The notes under the pieces are model-generated. The model was not told where the DNA came from. It made no database searches and saw nothing but the letters and a program-made list of their open reading frames with translations. Below are positions 1 through 8,564 of a DNA stretch of 50,671 nt, piece after piece (position 1 is the first letter of the stretch; the number at the start of each line of letters is the position of its first letter). Origin of the DNA: Clostridiales bacterium (lineage in GTDB: Bacteria > Bacillota > Clostridia > Christensenellales > Aristaeellaceae); the NCBI GenBank assembly GCA_012729115.1, contig JAAYDR010000034.1, positions 1 through 50,671 of the forward strand, given 5' to 3'. Position numbers and translations under genes: made by a program.

Positions 1-206
1 AGCACATCGTCACTGCGCAGGTCGATTCCACCGGTGTCGATGAGGGTAAAGCTTCGGCCCATCCATTCCACATCCGCATACACCCGGTCCCGGGTGACGC
101 CGGGGATGTCCTCCACGATGGACACACGCCTGCCCACGATCTTATTGAAAAAGGTTGATTTTCCTACATTGGGGCGGCCTACAATGGCCACCAGCGGCTT
201 TGCCAT
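1..206 (-). CDS. der: Ribosome biogenesis GTPase Der (EngA), N-terminal part only
   Basis: This is the first 68 codons of Der, cut by the window edge. The translated start carries the G1/P-loop GRPNVGKST, the G2 region PGVTRD and the G3 motif DTGG, which together are typical of the first GTPase domain of this tandem-GTPase protein. Der binds the 50S subunit and is needed for its late assembly. The ATG at 206 is preceded by a GGAGAAAT-type Shine-Dalgarno. A DUF512 gene lies 14 bp upstream on the same strand, a gene pair common in Clostridia. Nothing can be said about the second GTPase domain or the KH-like C-terminus, which lie outside the window. Confidence 0.95.
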   Translation of the reverse strand, partial: MAKPLVAIVGRPNVGKSTFFNKIVGRRVSIVEDIPGVTRDRVYADVEWMGRSFTLIDTGGIDLRSDDV

Positions 207-220
207 TTGATTTCTCCTTA

Positions 221-1558
221 TCAGCGTCCACGCAGGGCGTCATACAGGTCCTGACCGCTGGGCCCTACGATCTTCACAGGCAGCGGAAAGCGGCGGGTGA
301 ATTCCTCCAGGGTCATATCATCCAGGAAACGGTCCCCCTCATGGCGGAGCATGCAACCGGGGAGCAGCAGGGTGTCGGCCCCGATTTCCTCCAAAAGCTG
401 CCGAGGCAGCTGTTCCAACAGATCGCCGCCGGTAAGCAGGCCCGCCACGGTGACCGTCTCCCCAAAGAAGTGGTTCACCACGGCCCGTACCTTCACGGTG
501 AGGCCAGGAGGGGCGAAGCGCCGGGTGAGACGCTCCAGGTGGGGCGCGGCGGATACACCCGTGGCGATGAGCAGGGTGCGTGACGCGGTATAGGGCTCCA
601 GGGGCGTTTTCCCTTCCCTGCCTTCCTCCTCCATCTCCCGGGCCTCTTCCATCTGGCTTTCCAACAGCCGCAGCAGGCCTACGCCGTTTTCGATCTGTGG
701 ATAGCCCTCATACCAGTCTTCCGGCGGAATGGGCCTGTCCGCCAGGCAGAAGAACTCGTCGCTGGGAAAGGCGAAGGTGGTTCCCAGCCCCCTTCTGCAC
801 TCCTCCTGAAAAGCCGCGATCCCTTCCAAAAGCTCCCGCGCCCCTGCCTTGTCAAAGGGCCGAAGCTCCGCCAAACCCTGGCGCCACCTGGTGAGCCCCA
901 CCGGCACCAGCGCCGCGCTGAGCGCCGCCGGAGCCAGGCTCCGTAGCTCCCCAAGGGTCTTCAACAGGACTTCGCCGTCATTGCAGCCGGGGCAGACCAC
1001 GATCTGGCAATGGAAACGAATACCCGCGTCCCGAAGCCGGGTCAGCCGGGTCATCAGGTCCCCGGCAAAGCGGTTGTTCATCATGCGGCAGCGCAGGGCG
1101 GAATCGGTGGTATGCACGCTCACGTACAGCGGCGAGGCCCGCCGCCGGAGAATGCGCCCAAATTCCTCCTCGCTCACATTGGTGAGGGTCACAAAATTAC
1201 CCATCATCAGGGAATAACGCCAGTCATCATCCTTCACATACAGGCTTTCCCGAAGGCCTGGGGGCATCTGGTCAATGAAGCAGAACACGCACTTGTTGCG
1301 GCAGGTTCTGGGGGAAAGGGCCATGCTCTGGTCAAAGCGCAGGCCAAGAGGCTCCCCCTCCTCCTTTATAAGCACCACCGTCTCCCGGCGGCCATCGGTA
1401 CGCTGAAGCTCCATCTCCACCCGGCCGGGAAAGGAGAGGGCCTGATAGTCAATCTCGTCCAGCAGGGGCTCGCCGCCCATGGACAAAACCGCGTCCCCCT
1501 CCACAAGACCATGGCGGAACGCTACCGAACCCGGTTTTACTCCCACGATCCGATGCAT
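221..1558 (-). CDS. DUF512 family radical SAM protein with N-terminal PDZ-like domain
   Basis: A 445-residue protein. The first ~60 residues look like a PDZ domain ([13 protein letters not shown]...), followed by a cysteine cluster CRNKCVFC in the CxxxCxxC spacing of radical-SAM proteins, then the long DUF512 C-terminal region ending near [11 protein letters not shown]. The substrate of this family is not established. I chose the ATG at 1558 because GGAAGGAG sits 8 bp upstream; a longer reading from 1591 has no ribosome-binding site. It is probably co-transcribed with der, 14 bp downstream, from the minus-strand promoter at 1604-1632. The family call is firm; the function is unknown. Confidence 0.9.
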   Translation of the reverse strand: MHRIVGVKPGSVAFRHGLVEGDAVLSMGGEPLLDEIDYQALSFPGRVEMELQRTDGRRETVVLIKEEGEPLGLRFDQSMALSPRTCRNKCVFCFIDQMPPGLRESLYVKDDDWRYSLMMGNFVTLTNVSEEEFGRILRRRASPLYVSVHTTDSALRCRMMNNRFAGDLMTRLTRLRDAGIRFHCQIVVCPGCNDGEVLLKTLGELRSLAPAALSAALVPVGLTRWRQGLAELRPFDKAGARELLEGIAAFQEECRRGLGTTFAFPSDEFFCLADRPIPPEDWYEGYPQIENGVGLLRLLESQMEEAREMEEEGREGKTPLEPYTASRTLLIATGVSAAPHLERLTRRFAPPGLTVKVRAVVNHFFGETVTVAGLLTGGDLLEQLPRQLLEEIGADTLLLPGCMLRHEGDRFLDDMTLEEFTRRFPLPVKIVGPSGQDLYDALRGR

Positions 1559-1603
1559 CTCCGCCACTCCTTCCGCCGCTCCAAAATACATCCAAGCATT
1601 GCT

Positions 1604-1632
1604 ATTATGCAGAGGTTTCTTCCATTCGTCAA
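1604..1632 (-). promoter_or_regulatory. SigA-type promoter of DUF512-der
   Basis: Read on the minus strand, -35 TTGACG (1627-1632) and -10 CATAAT (1604-1609) are separated by exactly 17 bp. The promoter is divergent from the murA promoter some 30 bp away. Confidence 0.6.
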
Positions 1633-1662
1633 GGTCTGCCTTTTATGCACGGCTTGCCGCAC

Positions 1663-1691
1663 TTGTCAACCCCTGCATTCCTGTGTATAAT
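1663..1691 (+). promoter_or_regulatory. SigA-type promoter of murA
   Basis: -35 TTGTCA (1663-1668) and a perfect -10 TATAAT (1686-1691) with 17 bp spacing, upstream of murA. Confidence 0.75.
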
Positions 1692-1769
1692 GAAAAATGG
1701 ATTTTTTCGACTTACCCCTCCTGGACACTGGCGAAACGAGGTGGTGGGCGGCCCACAAGGGCCAGACCT

Positions 1770-3035
1770 ATGCATTGTAAAGAAAAAATGTTGATCACAG
1801 GCGGACATCCTCTCATGGGTGAAATCACCGTAAGCGGCGGCAAGAATACCTCCGTGGCGGTGATTCCCGCCACCCTTCTTTGCGACGCTCCCTGCACCAT
1901 AGAAAACCTACCCGACATCGACGATGTTCACGCCCTCATCGAAATCCTCGAGCATTTGGGCGCACGGGTAGAGTATGTCCCGGGACATCATTTGACGGTG
2001 GATCCTTCCGGCGTCAAATCCTGCCATGTGCCCTTTCCCTATACCAATCGTCTGCGGGCCAGCTATTACCTGCTGGGTGCTCTCCTGGGCCGGAGCGGTT
2101 GCGCGGAAGTGGCATATCCGGGCGGATGCGACATCGGCAGCAGGCCCATCGATCAGCATTTGAAGGGGTTTTCGGCCCTGGGTGCGAAGATCGAAGACCG
2201 GGGCGGAGTGGTCTATGCCAAAGCGGAGAAACTCCAGGGCGCGGACATTTTTTTTGACATGGTCACCGTTGGGGGCACCATCAACGTGATGATGGCCGCC
2301 GCCAAGGCAGAAGGCAACACCGTGATCTACAACCCGGCCAAGGAGCCCCATATCGTAGACCTGGCGAACTTTCTCAACAGTATGGGCGCGAAAATCAAGG
2401 GCGCAGGCACAGATGTGATTCGCATCCGCGGCCAGCAAAAACTGCGCGGAACCACCTATACCGTGATTCCCGACCAGATCGAGACCGGCACCCTGATGAT
2501 TGCCGCCGCAGCCACCCGGGGGGACGTGACCATACGCGGCTGCATTCCCACCCACATGGAGGCCCTCACCGCCAAGCTCCTGGAGATGGGCGTGCGCGTT
2601 ACGCAGAGCGATGACAGCATCCGGGTCCGGCCCCAATCGGAGCAGCGGGCAGTGAACGTAAAAACCCAGGTCTATCCTGGTTTCCCCACAGACTTGCAGC
2701 AGCCCATGACCGCGCTTTTGTGCATGGCCACGGGCACTTCCACCGTGTCGGAAACCATTTTTGAGCAGCGTTTCAAGCATCTGGACGAGCTGCGGCGCAT
2801 GGGCGCCAAAATCAAGCTGATGGACCGCACCGTGCTGATTGAAGGGGTGCGTGAACTTTACGGCGCGCCCGTCACCGTCACCGATCTGCGTGCCGGAGCA
2901 GCCCTGGTGGTGGCCGGGCTGATGGCCAAGGGCATTACGGAGATTTACGAAACTTCCTATATTGACCGGGGCTATGAAAGAATTGAGGAAAAGCTCCGCT
3001 CCCTGGGAGCGGATATCCGGCGGGAAAAGCTGTAA
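1770..3035 (+). CDS. murA: UDP-N-acetylglucosamine 1-carboxyvinyltransferase MurA
   Basis: MurA transfers enolpyruvate from PEP to UDP-GlcNAc, the first committed step of peptidoglycan synthesis, in the cytoplasm. The 421-residue product matches the family length. It shows the N-terminal SGGKN motif with the substrate-binding Lys, and PGGCDIGSRPIDQH, which carries the catalytic Cys (residue ~120) that fosfomycin alkylates; a Cys rather than Asp here predicts sensitivity by this route. The start is uncertain: ATG 1770 gives MHCKEKMLITGG, and ATG 1788 (415 aa) is also compatible with the family; neither has a strong Shine-Dalgarno. The next gene, a J-domain protein, begins 23 bp downstream and is probably in the same transcript. 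Confidence 0.96.
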   Translation: MHCKEKMLITGGHPLMGEITVSGGKNTSVAVIPATLLCDAPCTIENLPDIDDVHALIEILEHLGARVEYVPGHHLTVDPSGVKSCHVPFPYTNRLRASYYLLGALLGRSGCAEVAYPGGCDIGSRPIDQHLKGFSALGAKIEDRGGVVYAKAEKLQGADIFFDMVTVGGTINVMMAAAKAEGNTVIYNPAKEPHIVDLANFLNSMGAKIKGAGTDVIRIRGQQKLRGTTYTVIPDQIETGTLMIAAAATRGDVTIRGCIPTHMEALTAKLLEMGVRVTQSDDSIRVRPQSEQRAVNVKTQVYPGFPTDLQQPMTALLCMATGTSTVSETIFEQRFKHLDELRRMGAKIKLMDRTVLIEGVRELYGAPVTVTDLRAGAALVVAGLMAKGITEIYETSYIDRGYERIEEKLRSLGADIRREKL

Positions 3036-3058
3036 CATGGCAACACCCACCTGGGGAG

Positions 3059-3595
3059 GTGATCAGCCTGCCTGACCGGAAGTATTTTGAGGTGCTGGGC
3101 CTTGGTAGCAATGCGGACGAGCAGGCTGTGCGCACGGCCTACCGCCAGAGGGTGAAGGCCTGCCATCCGGACCAATACCAGGACACGACCCGTCAAAGGT
3201 ACGCCCAGGAAGAACTGATTGAGCTTAACCTGGCCTATGAAGAGGCCTTGAAGGTAGTATCCCGGCAGCGGGTGGGTTTTAACCTGATTTCCCAGGAGGA
3301 GGCCAAGCATTTTGCCTTGCGCCTGATCGATCAGGGAAACCTGGCCAGCGCTTTGCGCCAGTTAAACCGGGCCGACAGCCGGGACGATGACTGGTACTAT
3401 CTGCAGGGACAGATTTTGATGGGACTCAAACAGTATGACACCGCCCATCAAAGCTTCCGGGAAGCGGTCCGCAGGGAGCCGGATAACCGCCTCTACCGGG
3501 AAGGAGCGCTTAACGCAGCCCTTGCCATGAAAAAAAACCAACAGCTGGGAGCCCGGGTGCATAACTGGCTCAAAGGCGTGGTGGGGAAAAAGTAA
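3059..3595 (+). CDS. Small J-domain protein with C-terminal TPR-like repeat
   Basis: About 178 residues. Residues ~8-65 form a J-domain (YFEVLGLGSNADEQAVRTAYR) with the HPD tripeptide that stimulates DnaK ATPase. There is no G/F region or zinc finger, so it is not DnaJ itself. Residues ~80-165 look like a TPR pair (LIDQGNLASALRQL, ...YDTAHQSFREAVRREPDN). It may be a dedicated DnaK co-chaperone with a TPR client- or partner-binding part; the partner is unknown. The first standard start is GTG 3059, but it overlaps the strong Shine-Dalgarno GGGGAGG; the CTG at 3068 lies 8 nt behind GGAGG and may be the real start. It follows murA by 23 bp. Confidence 0.85.
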   Translation: MISLPDRKYFEVLGLGSNADEQAVRTAYRQRVKACHPDQYQDTTRQRYAQEELIELNLAYEEALKVVSRQRVGFNLISQEEAKHFALRLIDQGNLASALRQLNRADSRDDDWYYLQGQILMGLKQYDTAHQSFREAVRREPDNRLYREGALNAALAMKKNQQLGARVHNWLKGVVGKK

Positions 3596-3607
3596 GGTCC
3601 CCGTCTG

Positions 3608-3636
3608 TTGTCATGTCCCCTTTCCTCATGTATAAT
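3608..3636 (+). promoter_or_regulatory. SigA-type promoter of the BMP transporter operon
   Basis: -35 TTGTCA (3608-3613) and -10 TATAAT (3631-3636), 17 bp apart, 44 bp upstream of the substrate-binding protein gene. Confidence 0.75.
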
Positions 3637-3680
3637 AAGCTTAATTCTTCGCACCATGTGAACAGAAAGGATGATCGGAT

Positions 3681-4685
3681 ATGAAAAAGGTGCTTTCCGT
3701 GCTAATCTGCCTGCTCCTGTTGGGCGGTATCATCTCTTTGGCCACCGGCGACGAAGCCGGCGGAGCGGACAAGGTGACCGTGGCTCTTTGTATCGCCGAT
3801 ACCCTGGGCGACCAGGGCTTTTATGACAGCGCCAACGCAGGCCTAAACAGGTTGTCGGAAGATTACGGCGTTGTGCCCAGCGTTGTGGAGTGCAAGAGCG
3901 ATGCCAGCGCTTTTAAACCCGCCCTGGTGGATGCCGCCCAGGGGAACGACTTTGTGGTGGCCGTGGGATGGCAGTTCTGGGATGCCCTCGCCGAGGTGGT
4001 TCCGGAAATGCCTGACACAAAGTTTATCTTCATCGACAATGGCCTGGACGGGGTGGGCGACAACCTGATGTCCATCACCTACAAAGAAAACCAGGGCAGC
4101 TTTCTTGCAGGCTACATCGCCATGAAGCTCTCCAAGGCAGGCAAGGTGGGCATGGTTGGCGGCAATAATGACGACACCATCAACAACTTCATGGTAGGCT
4201 ACAAACAGGGCGCGCTCTATGCCAATCCCCAGGGCGCGGTTCTGGAGCCCATTTACACCAACGGCAACTACGACGCCCCTGACCTGGGCAAGGAAGCTGC
4301 CCTGAGCCTGTACAGCCAGGGAGCGGATGTGGTCTTCGCAGTGGCGGGAAAGACCGGCCTGGGCGTATTTGAAGCGGCTGCCGAAACCGGCAACTATGCC
4401 GTAGGCGTGGACAGCGACCAGAAGTACATCAACCCCGACGTCATCCTTTGTTCCATGCTCAAGAAAGTGGGGGACAGCATTTACGATGCCATCGGCAGCT
4501 ATCTTACAGACGGCGTGTTTGAGGGCGGCCAGATCTGGGATGCGGACATGTCCACCGGGCTGGTGGATATCGGATACGGCGACGACACCATGACCCAGCA
4601 GGTCTCCGCTGAGCTGAAAGCTGAAGTGGAAGCCCTGAAGGAAAAGATTGTCAGCGGCGAGATTGTGGTGGATTCCACCCGATAA
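3681..4685 (+). CDS. BMP family ABC transporter substrate-binding protein (nucleoside type)
   Basis: A 334-residue exported protein of the PnrA/BmpA/Med family, which binds purine nucleosides outside the cell. Residues 1-22 form a hydrophobic signal sequence (LSVLICLLLLGGIISLA). The mature part has the family's two-lobe features: GDQGFYDSANAG near the start, VAVGWQFWDAL, FIFIDNG, the YKENQGSFLAGY stretch and FAVAGKTGLGVFEAA. No lipobox is visible: the only Cys in the signal region is preceded by VLI, not by L-x-[GAS]. That is unusual for a monoderm binding protein, which is normally a lipoprotein. It is the first gene of a four-gene transporter; a GC-rich hairpin separates it from the ATPase gene. 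Substrate is inferred from the family only. Confidence 0.9.
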   Translation: MKKVLSVLICLLLLGGIISLATGDEAGGADKVTVALCIADTLGDQGFYDSANAGLNRLSEDYGVVPSVVECKSDASAFKPALVDAAQGNDFVVAVGWQFWDALAEVVPEMPDTKFIFIDNGLDGVGDNLMSITYKENQGSFLAGYIAMKLSKAGKVGMVGGNNDDTINNFMVGYKQGALYANPQGAVLEPIYTNGNYDAPDLGKEAALSLYSQGADVVFAVAGKTGLGVFEAAAETGNYAVGVDSDQKYINPDVILCSMLKKVGDSIYDAIGSYLTDGVFEGGQIWDADMSTGLVDIGYGDDTMTQQVSAELKAEVEALKEKIVSGEIVVDSTR

Positions 4686-4713
4686 GCTATCTTAAAAGGT
4701 GAGTCCGTAGGGG

Positions 4714-4733
4714 GCGGGGGCAATGTCCCCCGC
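4714..4733 (+). other. Intercistronic hairpin between binding protein and ATPase genes
   Basis: Seven perfect G-C-rich base pairs (4714-4720 with 4727-4733) around a 6-nt loop. No U-run follows, so it is not a clean terminator. Such hairpins after binding-protein genes often protect the upstream mRNA and raise binding-protein level over the transporter; that role is inferred here. Confidence 0.55.
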
Positions 4734-4793
4734 TCCTGTTTGCATCAAGGAGTGGCTGTGCCACAATCTTCTCCAAAGAAGTGAGGGATTCTC

Positions 4794-6341
4794 ATGCCGC
4801 AACCCCAATCCCCCATTGTTGAGTTCTCCCATGTGAGCATGCAATACCCCGGCGTGCTGGCCAATGACGATGTGTCTTTGTCCATAAAGGGGGGAGAGGT
4901 TTTTGCTCTGGTGGGGGAAAACGGCGCGGGCAAAAGCACCCTCATGAACCTGCTTTACGGGCTCCAAAAGCCGACTTTGGGCAGCATTCTGGTTCGCGGC
5001 CAGAAAATAACCGGCTCCTACACGCCACAAAAGGCCATGTCTCTTGGGATCAGCATGGTTCATCAACACTTTAAGCTGGTACCCAGCTTTACCGTGTCCC
5101 AAAACATCCTGCTGGGCCATGAGCCCAGGAAGGCAGGTCTTTTTTATGACCAGGCCCAGGCCGATGCCCTGGTAAGGGACCTGTCCGCCCGATACAGCCT
5201 GGAGGTGAACCCCAGGGATTTGGTGGGGGAACTTTCCGTGGGTTTGCAGCAACGGGTGGAAATCCTCAAAGCTTTGCGCAGTGGCGCGGACGTGCTGATC
5301 CTGGACGAGCCCACCGCCGTACTGACCCCCCAGGAAACAGACGAGCTCTTTGCTGTAATCCGCCGCATGGTCTCAGAGCGGAATATGACCGTCATCCTGA
5401 TCACCCACAAGCTGCCGGAGGTCATGCGAGTCAGCGATCGGGTGGGCGTCATGAAGCGGGGCAAGCTGGTGACCGTGCTGGATACCGCCAAAACCAGTGA
5501 GAAGGAAATCGCCTCGCTGATGGTGGGCCGGGAAGTTCTCTTTGACGAACTGCGGGACGAAAAACCGCCGGGGGCTGAAGTGCTGCGGGTTACGGACCTG
5601 CAAGCCCTGAGCGACCGCAGCCTCCCCGCCCTTCATGACATTGATCTGGCCGTACGTTCCGGTGAGATTGTGGGGGTCTGCGGCATCGAGGGCAACGGTC
5701 AGACCGAGCTGGTGGAGTGCCTGACGGGTATGCGGTCCCTGGCCGGGGGCAGCATTCTGCTGAATGGGGAAGACATCAGCCGCCTCCTTCCCGGAGAAAT
5801 CCGGGCCCGGGGGGTGAGTCACATCCCCGAGGACCGCTTGCGCACCGGGCTTTCCGCCAAGTCCAGCCTGACGGACAACCTGCTGGTGGGAAAGCAGCGC
5901 AGCAAGGACTTCAGCTTCCTGGGCATCCATCTGCGGCGAGAGCAGGCCAGGCAATATGCCCGGCGGCTTACGGAAGAATTTGACATCCGCACCTCCGGGG
6001 TGGACGAGATGGTCTCCTCCCTGTCCGGGGGGAACATGCAAAAGGTGGTCATCGCCAGGGAGTTCAGCTTCGGCTCTCCCTTGCTGATCATCAGCCAGCC
6101 CACCCGTGGTGTGGACATCGGGGCCATTGAGTTCATCCACGAAGAGATCATCCGGCAGAGGAACAAGGGCTGCGCCATCCTCCTGGTCAGCGCCGATTTG
6201 GATGAGCTCATCCGCCTCAGCGACCGGCTGGTAACCCTTTATGAAGGCCGGATCACCGGCCGCTTTGATCCCGGCACCATCACCCGGGAAGAGATCGGTT
6301 ACTACATGACCGGCGGCCGGCAGGAAGGAGGCCCAATATGA
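4794..6341 (+). CDS. Nucleoside-type ABC transporter ATP-binding protein (two ABC domains)
   Basis: A 515-residue cytoplasmic ATPase of the YufO/NupO (RbsA-like) type with two fused nucleotide-binding domains. Domain 1 has Walker A GENGAGKST, signature ELSVGLQQR and Walker B LILDEPTAVLTPQE. Domain 2 has a degenerate Walker A GIEGNGQTE, signature SLSGGNMQK and ISQPTRGVD in place of the usual Walker B Glu, the asymmetry normal for this family. It should energise uptake through the two following permeases. The start codon follows AAGAAGTGAGGG; the 3' end overlaps the first permease gene by 4 bp (ATGA), indicating translational coupling. Confidence 0.95.
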   Translation: MPQPQSPIVEFSHVSMQYPGVLANDDVSLSIKGGEVFALVGENGAGKSTLMNLLYGLQKPTLGSILVRGQKITGSYTPQKAMSLGISMVHQHFKLVPSFTVSQNILLGHEPRKAGLFYDQAQADALVRDLSARYSLEVNPRDLVGELSVGLQQRVEILKALRSGADVLILDEPTAVLTPQETDELFAVIRRMVSERNMTVILITHKLPEVMRVSDRVGVMKRGKLVTVLDTAKTSEKEIASLMVGREVLFDELRDEKPPGAEVLRVTDLQALSDRSLPALHDIDLAVRSGEIVGVCGIEGNGQTELVECLTGMRSLAGGSILLNGEDISRLLPGEIRARGVSHIPEDRLRTGLSAKSSLTDNLLVGKQRSKDFSFLGIHLRREQARQYARRLTEEFDIRTSGVDEMVSSLSGGNMQKVVIAREFSFGSPLLIISQPTRGVDIGAIEFIHEEIIRQRNKGCAILLVSADLDELIRLSDRLVTLYEGRITGRFDPGTITREEIGYYMTGGRQEGGPI

Positions 6342-7474
6342 ATACGGGATTTCTGCAAAGCCTCCGCGCCCTGACCCGCCTCAAACCCTCCCAGAAGCTG
6401 CAGCGGGACTATCTGTTGTCCCTTCTGGCCGCCCTGCTTGTTGCCTTTGGCCTGGGCTGCGGGATCATGCTTTTATGCGGCTATGATCCGATCAAGGCCT
6501 TTGGAGTGCTGTTTCAGGGAGCTTTGGGAACCCGGATCTCCTTTGGCAATACCATGGCCAAAACCGTGACCCTCTGTCTGACAGGCTTGGCCATGTCCGT
6601 AGCCGCAAAGGCAGGGATGTTCAACGTGGGCGGCGAGGGCCAGCTCTACCTTGGGGCCATGGCCGCCGCTGTGGTGGGAGCGGCCCTTACCGGTGCGCCC
6701 CTCTGGCTGGTAACACTCCTGGCCCTGGGAGCGGCGCTGGCGGCCGGGGCTCTGTACGCCCTGATTCCGGCTCTGCTCAAGGTGAAATGGAAGGTGGATG
6801 AGGTCATCACCACCATCATGCTCAACTCCGCGGCCATCTACTTTTGCAGCTATCTGGCCAACGGCCCTATGAAAACCGGTGACCGGGGGATCGCCAGCGG
6901 CACCGACGCCATCGCCGCGGGGGCGGCCTTTGCCCCCCTTATCAAGCTCAGCAACCTGACAACCGGTCTCTTTTACGCGGCGGTGGCAGCCTTTTTGTGC
7001 TGGTATCTCATGAAGCGCTCCACCATGGGCTTTGAGATGAAGCTCACCGGTGAAAACGACCGTTTCGCACGCTATGGAGGCATCCGTACCGGCAGGTTGA
7101 TGCTCTGGTCCATGGTCATCAGCGGGGCCTTGTGCGGCCTGGTGGGCATGCTGGAGGTCTTTGGCCTGCACAAGCGCTTTCTGGTGACCATCAGCAACGA
7201 GTTCTACTTCGACGGCATGCTGGTAGCCATGATCATGCGCTATAACCCCTTTGGCACGATTCTGATGAGCTTTTTCTTTGCCATCCTGAACATCGGCGGC
7301 AAATCCATGGAACTGAAAGCCGGCATCAGCAGCGAGCTGATCCTCATCATCCAATCGATTATCATCTTCTTCATGGCCGCCGAGGGCGGCATCCGCCGCA
7401 TGCTGGGCGAAAAGCTGGCAGCACGCAGGGCGCGCAGAGCGGCGGTCAAAGCCGGAAGGGAGGCAAAAGCATGA
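6338..7474 (+). CDS. ABC transporter permease (BPD_transp_2 family, YufP/NupP-like)
   Basis: A 378-residue polytopic membrane protein with roughly eight hydrophobic segments, including LLSLLAALLVAFGLGCGIMLL and the long stretch around GAMAAAVVGAALTGAPLWLV. The family marker GMFNVGGEGQLYLGA, a cytoplasmic loop facing the ATPase, is present at residues ~90-105, and KWKVDEVITTIMLN follows near 150. It forms half of the membrane channel of the nucleoside importer. It overlaps the ATPase gene by 4 bp upstream and the second permease by 4 bp downstream. A basic C-terminal tail (RRARRAAVKAGREAKA) lies on the cytoplasmic side by the positive-inside rule. Confidence 0.94.
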   Translation: MNTGFLQSLRALTRLKPSQKLQRDYLLSLLAALLVAFGLGCGIMLLCGYDPIKAFGVLFQGALGTRISFGNTMAKTVTLCLTGLAMSVAAKAGMFNVGGEGQLYLGAMAAAVVGAALTGAPLWLVTLLALGAALAAGALYALIPALLKVKWKVDEVITTIMLNSAAIYFCSYLANGPMKTGDRGIASGTDAIAAGAAFAPLIKLSNLTTGLFYAAVAAFLCWYLMKRSTMGFEMKLTGENDRFARYGGIRTGRLMLWSMVISGALCGLVGMLEVFGLHKRFLVTISNEFYFDGMLVAMIMRYNPFGTILMSFFFAILNIGGKSMELKAGISSELILIIQSIIIFFMAAEGGIRRMLGEKLAARRARRAAVKAGREAKA

Positions 7475-8388
7475 GCGAACTCTTTTCCACTTTGCTGTTC
7501 CAAAACACCCTGCGGACAGCCACTCCCGTGGTGCTGGCGGCCCTGGGGTGCCTGCTTACCCAGCATGTAAACATCACCAACATCGGCATCGAAGGCATGA
7601 TGCTGACCGGGGCGTTCTTTGCGGTGCTGGGGAGCTGGCTCTTTGGCAGCTGGCTGATGGGTCTGGTCTTTGCCATGGGAGCGGGGGTGCTCCTGGGGCT
7701 GTTCTACTATGTGTTTGTAATCAAGTTTGGCAGCGATGAGTTCATCATCGGCGTAGCCCTGAATATCTTCGCCGGAGGACTGACGGTGTTTCTGCTGCGC
7801 ACCCTCTTTCAGGTAAAGGGCTCCTTTTCCGGCCCGGGCATTGTTCCCCTACCCACGCTGACCTTTCCCCTGCTGGCAAAAATACCCCTGCTGGGCCCCC
7901 TGCTCAGCGGCAACACCCTGCTGGTCTATGTGAGCTGGCTGCTGGTCCCCCTGCTGTGGGTGATGATTTACAAAACACCCCTGGGCTTCCATCTGCGGGC
8001 AGCGGGGGAGTACCCCGAGGCCCTGCGTTCGGCAGGCAGAAATCCAAACCGGATGAAATGCCTGGCCAGCGTCCTTTGCGGTATGTTAAGCTGCCTGGCC
8101 GGAGCCCATCTGTCCCTGGGCTATCTGCGCATGTTTGCGGAAAACATGAGCGCTGCTCGGGGATATGTGGCCTTTGCCTGTGTCATCTTCGGCAGGGGCA
8201 ACCCACCCCTGGTGTTTTTGGCAGCGCTGCTTTTCGGCTTTATTGACGCCCTTGGACTCCGCCTGCAAAAGGTTCTTCCCAGCGATCTGACCAGCATGGC
8301 CCCCTATGTGGTCACCGTGGTAATGATGGTGGCCGTGGTGCTGCTGGAAAAGCGCAAGAAGAAGCGGCTGGCCAGGCTTTCCAGATAA
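7471..8388 (+). CDS. ABC transporter permease (BPD_transp_2 family, YufQ/NupQ-like)
   Basis: A 305-residue multi-pass membrane protein and the partner permease of the nucleoside-type importer. It has the marker NITNIGIEGMMLTGAFFAVLG at residues ~30-50, the FGSDEFIIGVALNIFAGGLT segment near 90, and a short basic C-terminus (KRKKKRLARL). Its gene begins inside the end of the first permease gene (ATGA overlap) and is the last gene of the operon. No obvious terminator follows; the next ~400 bp are an AT-rich intergenic region with repeated TTTCCACA-like sites. Confidence 0.94.
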   Translation: MSELFSTLLFQNTLRTATPVVLAALGCLLTQHVNITNIGIEGMMLTGAFFAVLGSWLFGSWLMGLVFAMGAGVLLGLFYYVFVIKFGSDEFIIGVALNIFAGGLTVFLLRTLFQVKGSFSGPGIVPLPTLTFPLLAKIPLLGPLLSGNTLLVYVSWLLVPLLWVMIYKTPLGFHLRAAGEYPEALRSAGRNPNRMKCLASVLCGMLSCLAGAHLSLGYLRMFAENMSAARGYVAFACVIFGRGNPPLVFLAALLFGFIDALGLRLQKVLPSDLTSMAPYVVTVVMMVAVVLLEKRKKKRLARLSR

Positions 8389-8399
8389 ATTATTTCGAG

Positions 8400-8564
8400 T
8401 TATTCACATATTTTCATCAACTTTTCATAATTTTGTCAACATGTTTCCACATGTGGAAAACTTTTTTGTGCGCGCTTTTTCGACATCATTTTTTCCACAT
8501 AAAGGCGTTTTTTTAGGTCAAATCTCACTTTTTCTGTGGAAAACAATGTGGAAAGTGTGGAAAT
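8400..8564. promoter_or_regulatory. Cluster of DnaA-box-like nonamers
   Basis: Seven sites close to the consensus TTATCCACA lie within 165 bp: TTATTCACA (8400-8408), TTTCCACA and TGTGGAAA forming a perfect 16-bp palindrome (8444-8459), TTTTCCACA (8491-8499), and on the other strand TGTGGAAAA (8535-8543), TGTGGAAAG (8547-8555) and TGTGGAAAT (8556-8564). The first four read forward or face each other, the last three read in reverse. A DnaA-binding locus outside or at an origin is one reading; operator repeats for another regulator are the alternative. No dnaA or dnaN is in the window. Confidence 0.5.
8479..8485 (-). promoter_or_regulatory. Spo0A box within the nonamer cluster
   Basis: A perfect TGTCGAA (0A box) on the minus strand, inside the DnaA-box-like cluster; one-mismatch versions occur at 8434-8440 (TGTCAAC, plus) and 8583-8589 (TGTCGAT, minus). 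A single heptamer can occur by chance, so the meaning rests on the context. Confidence 0.35.
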
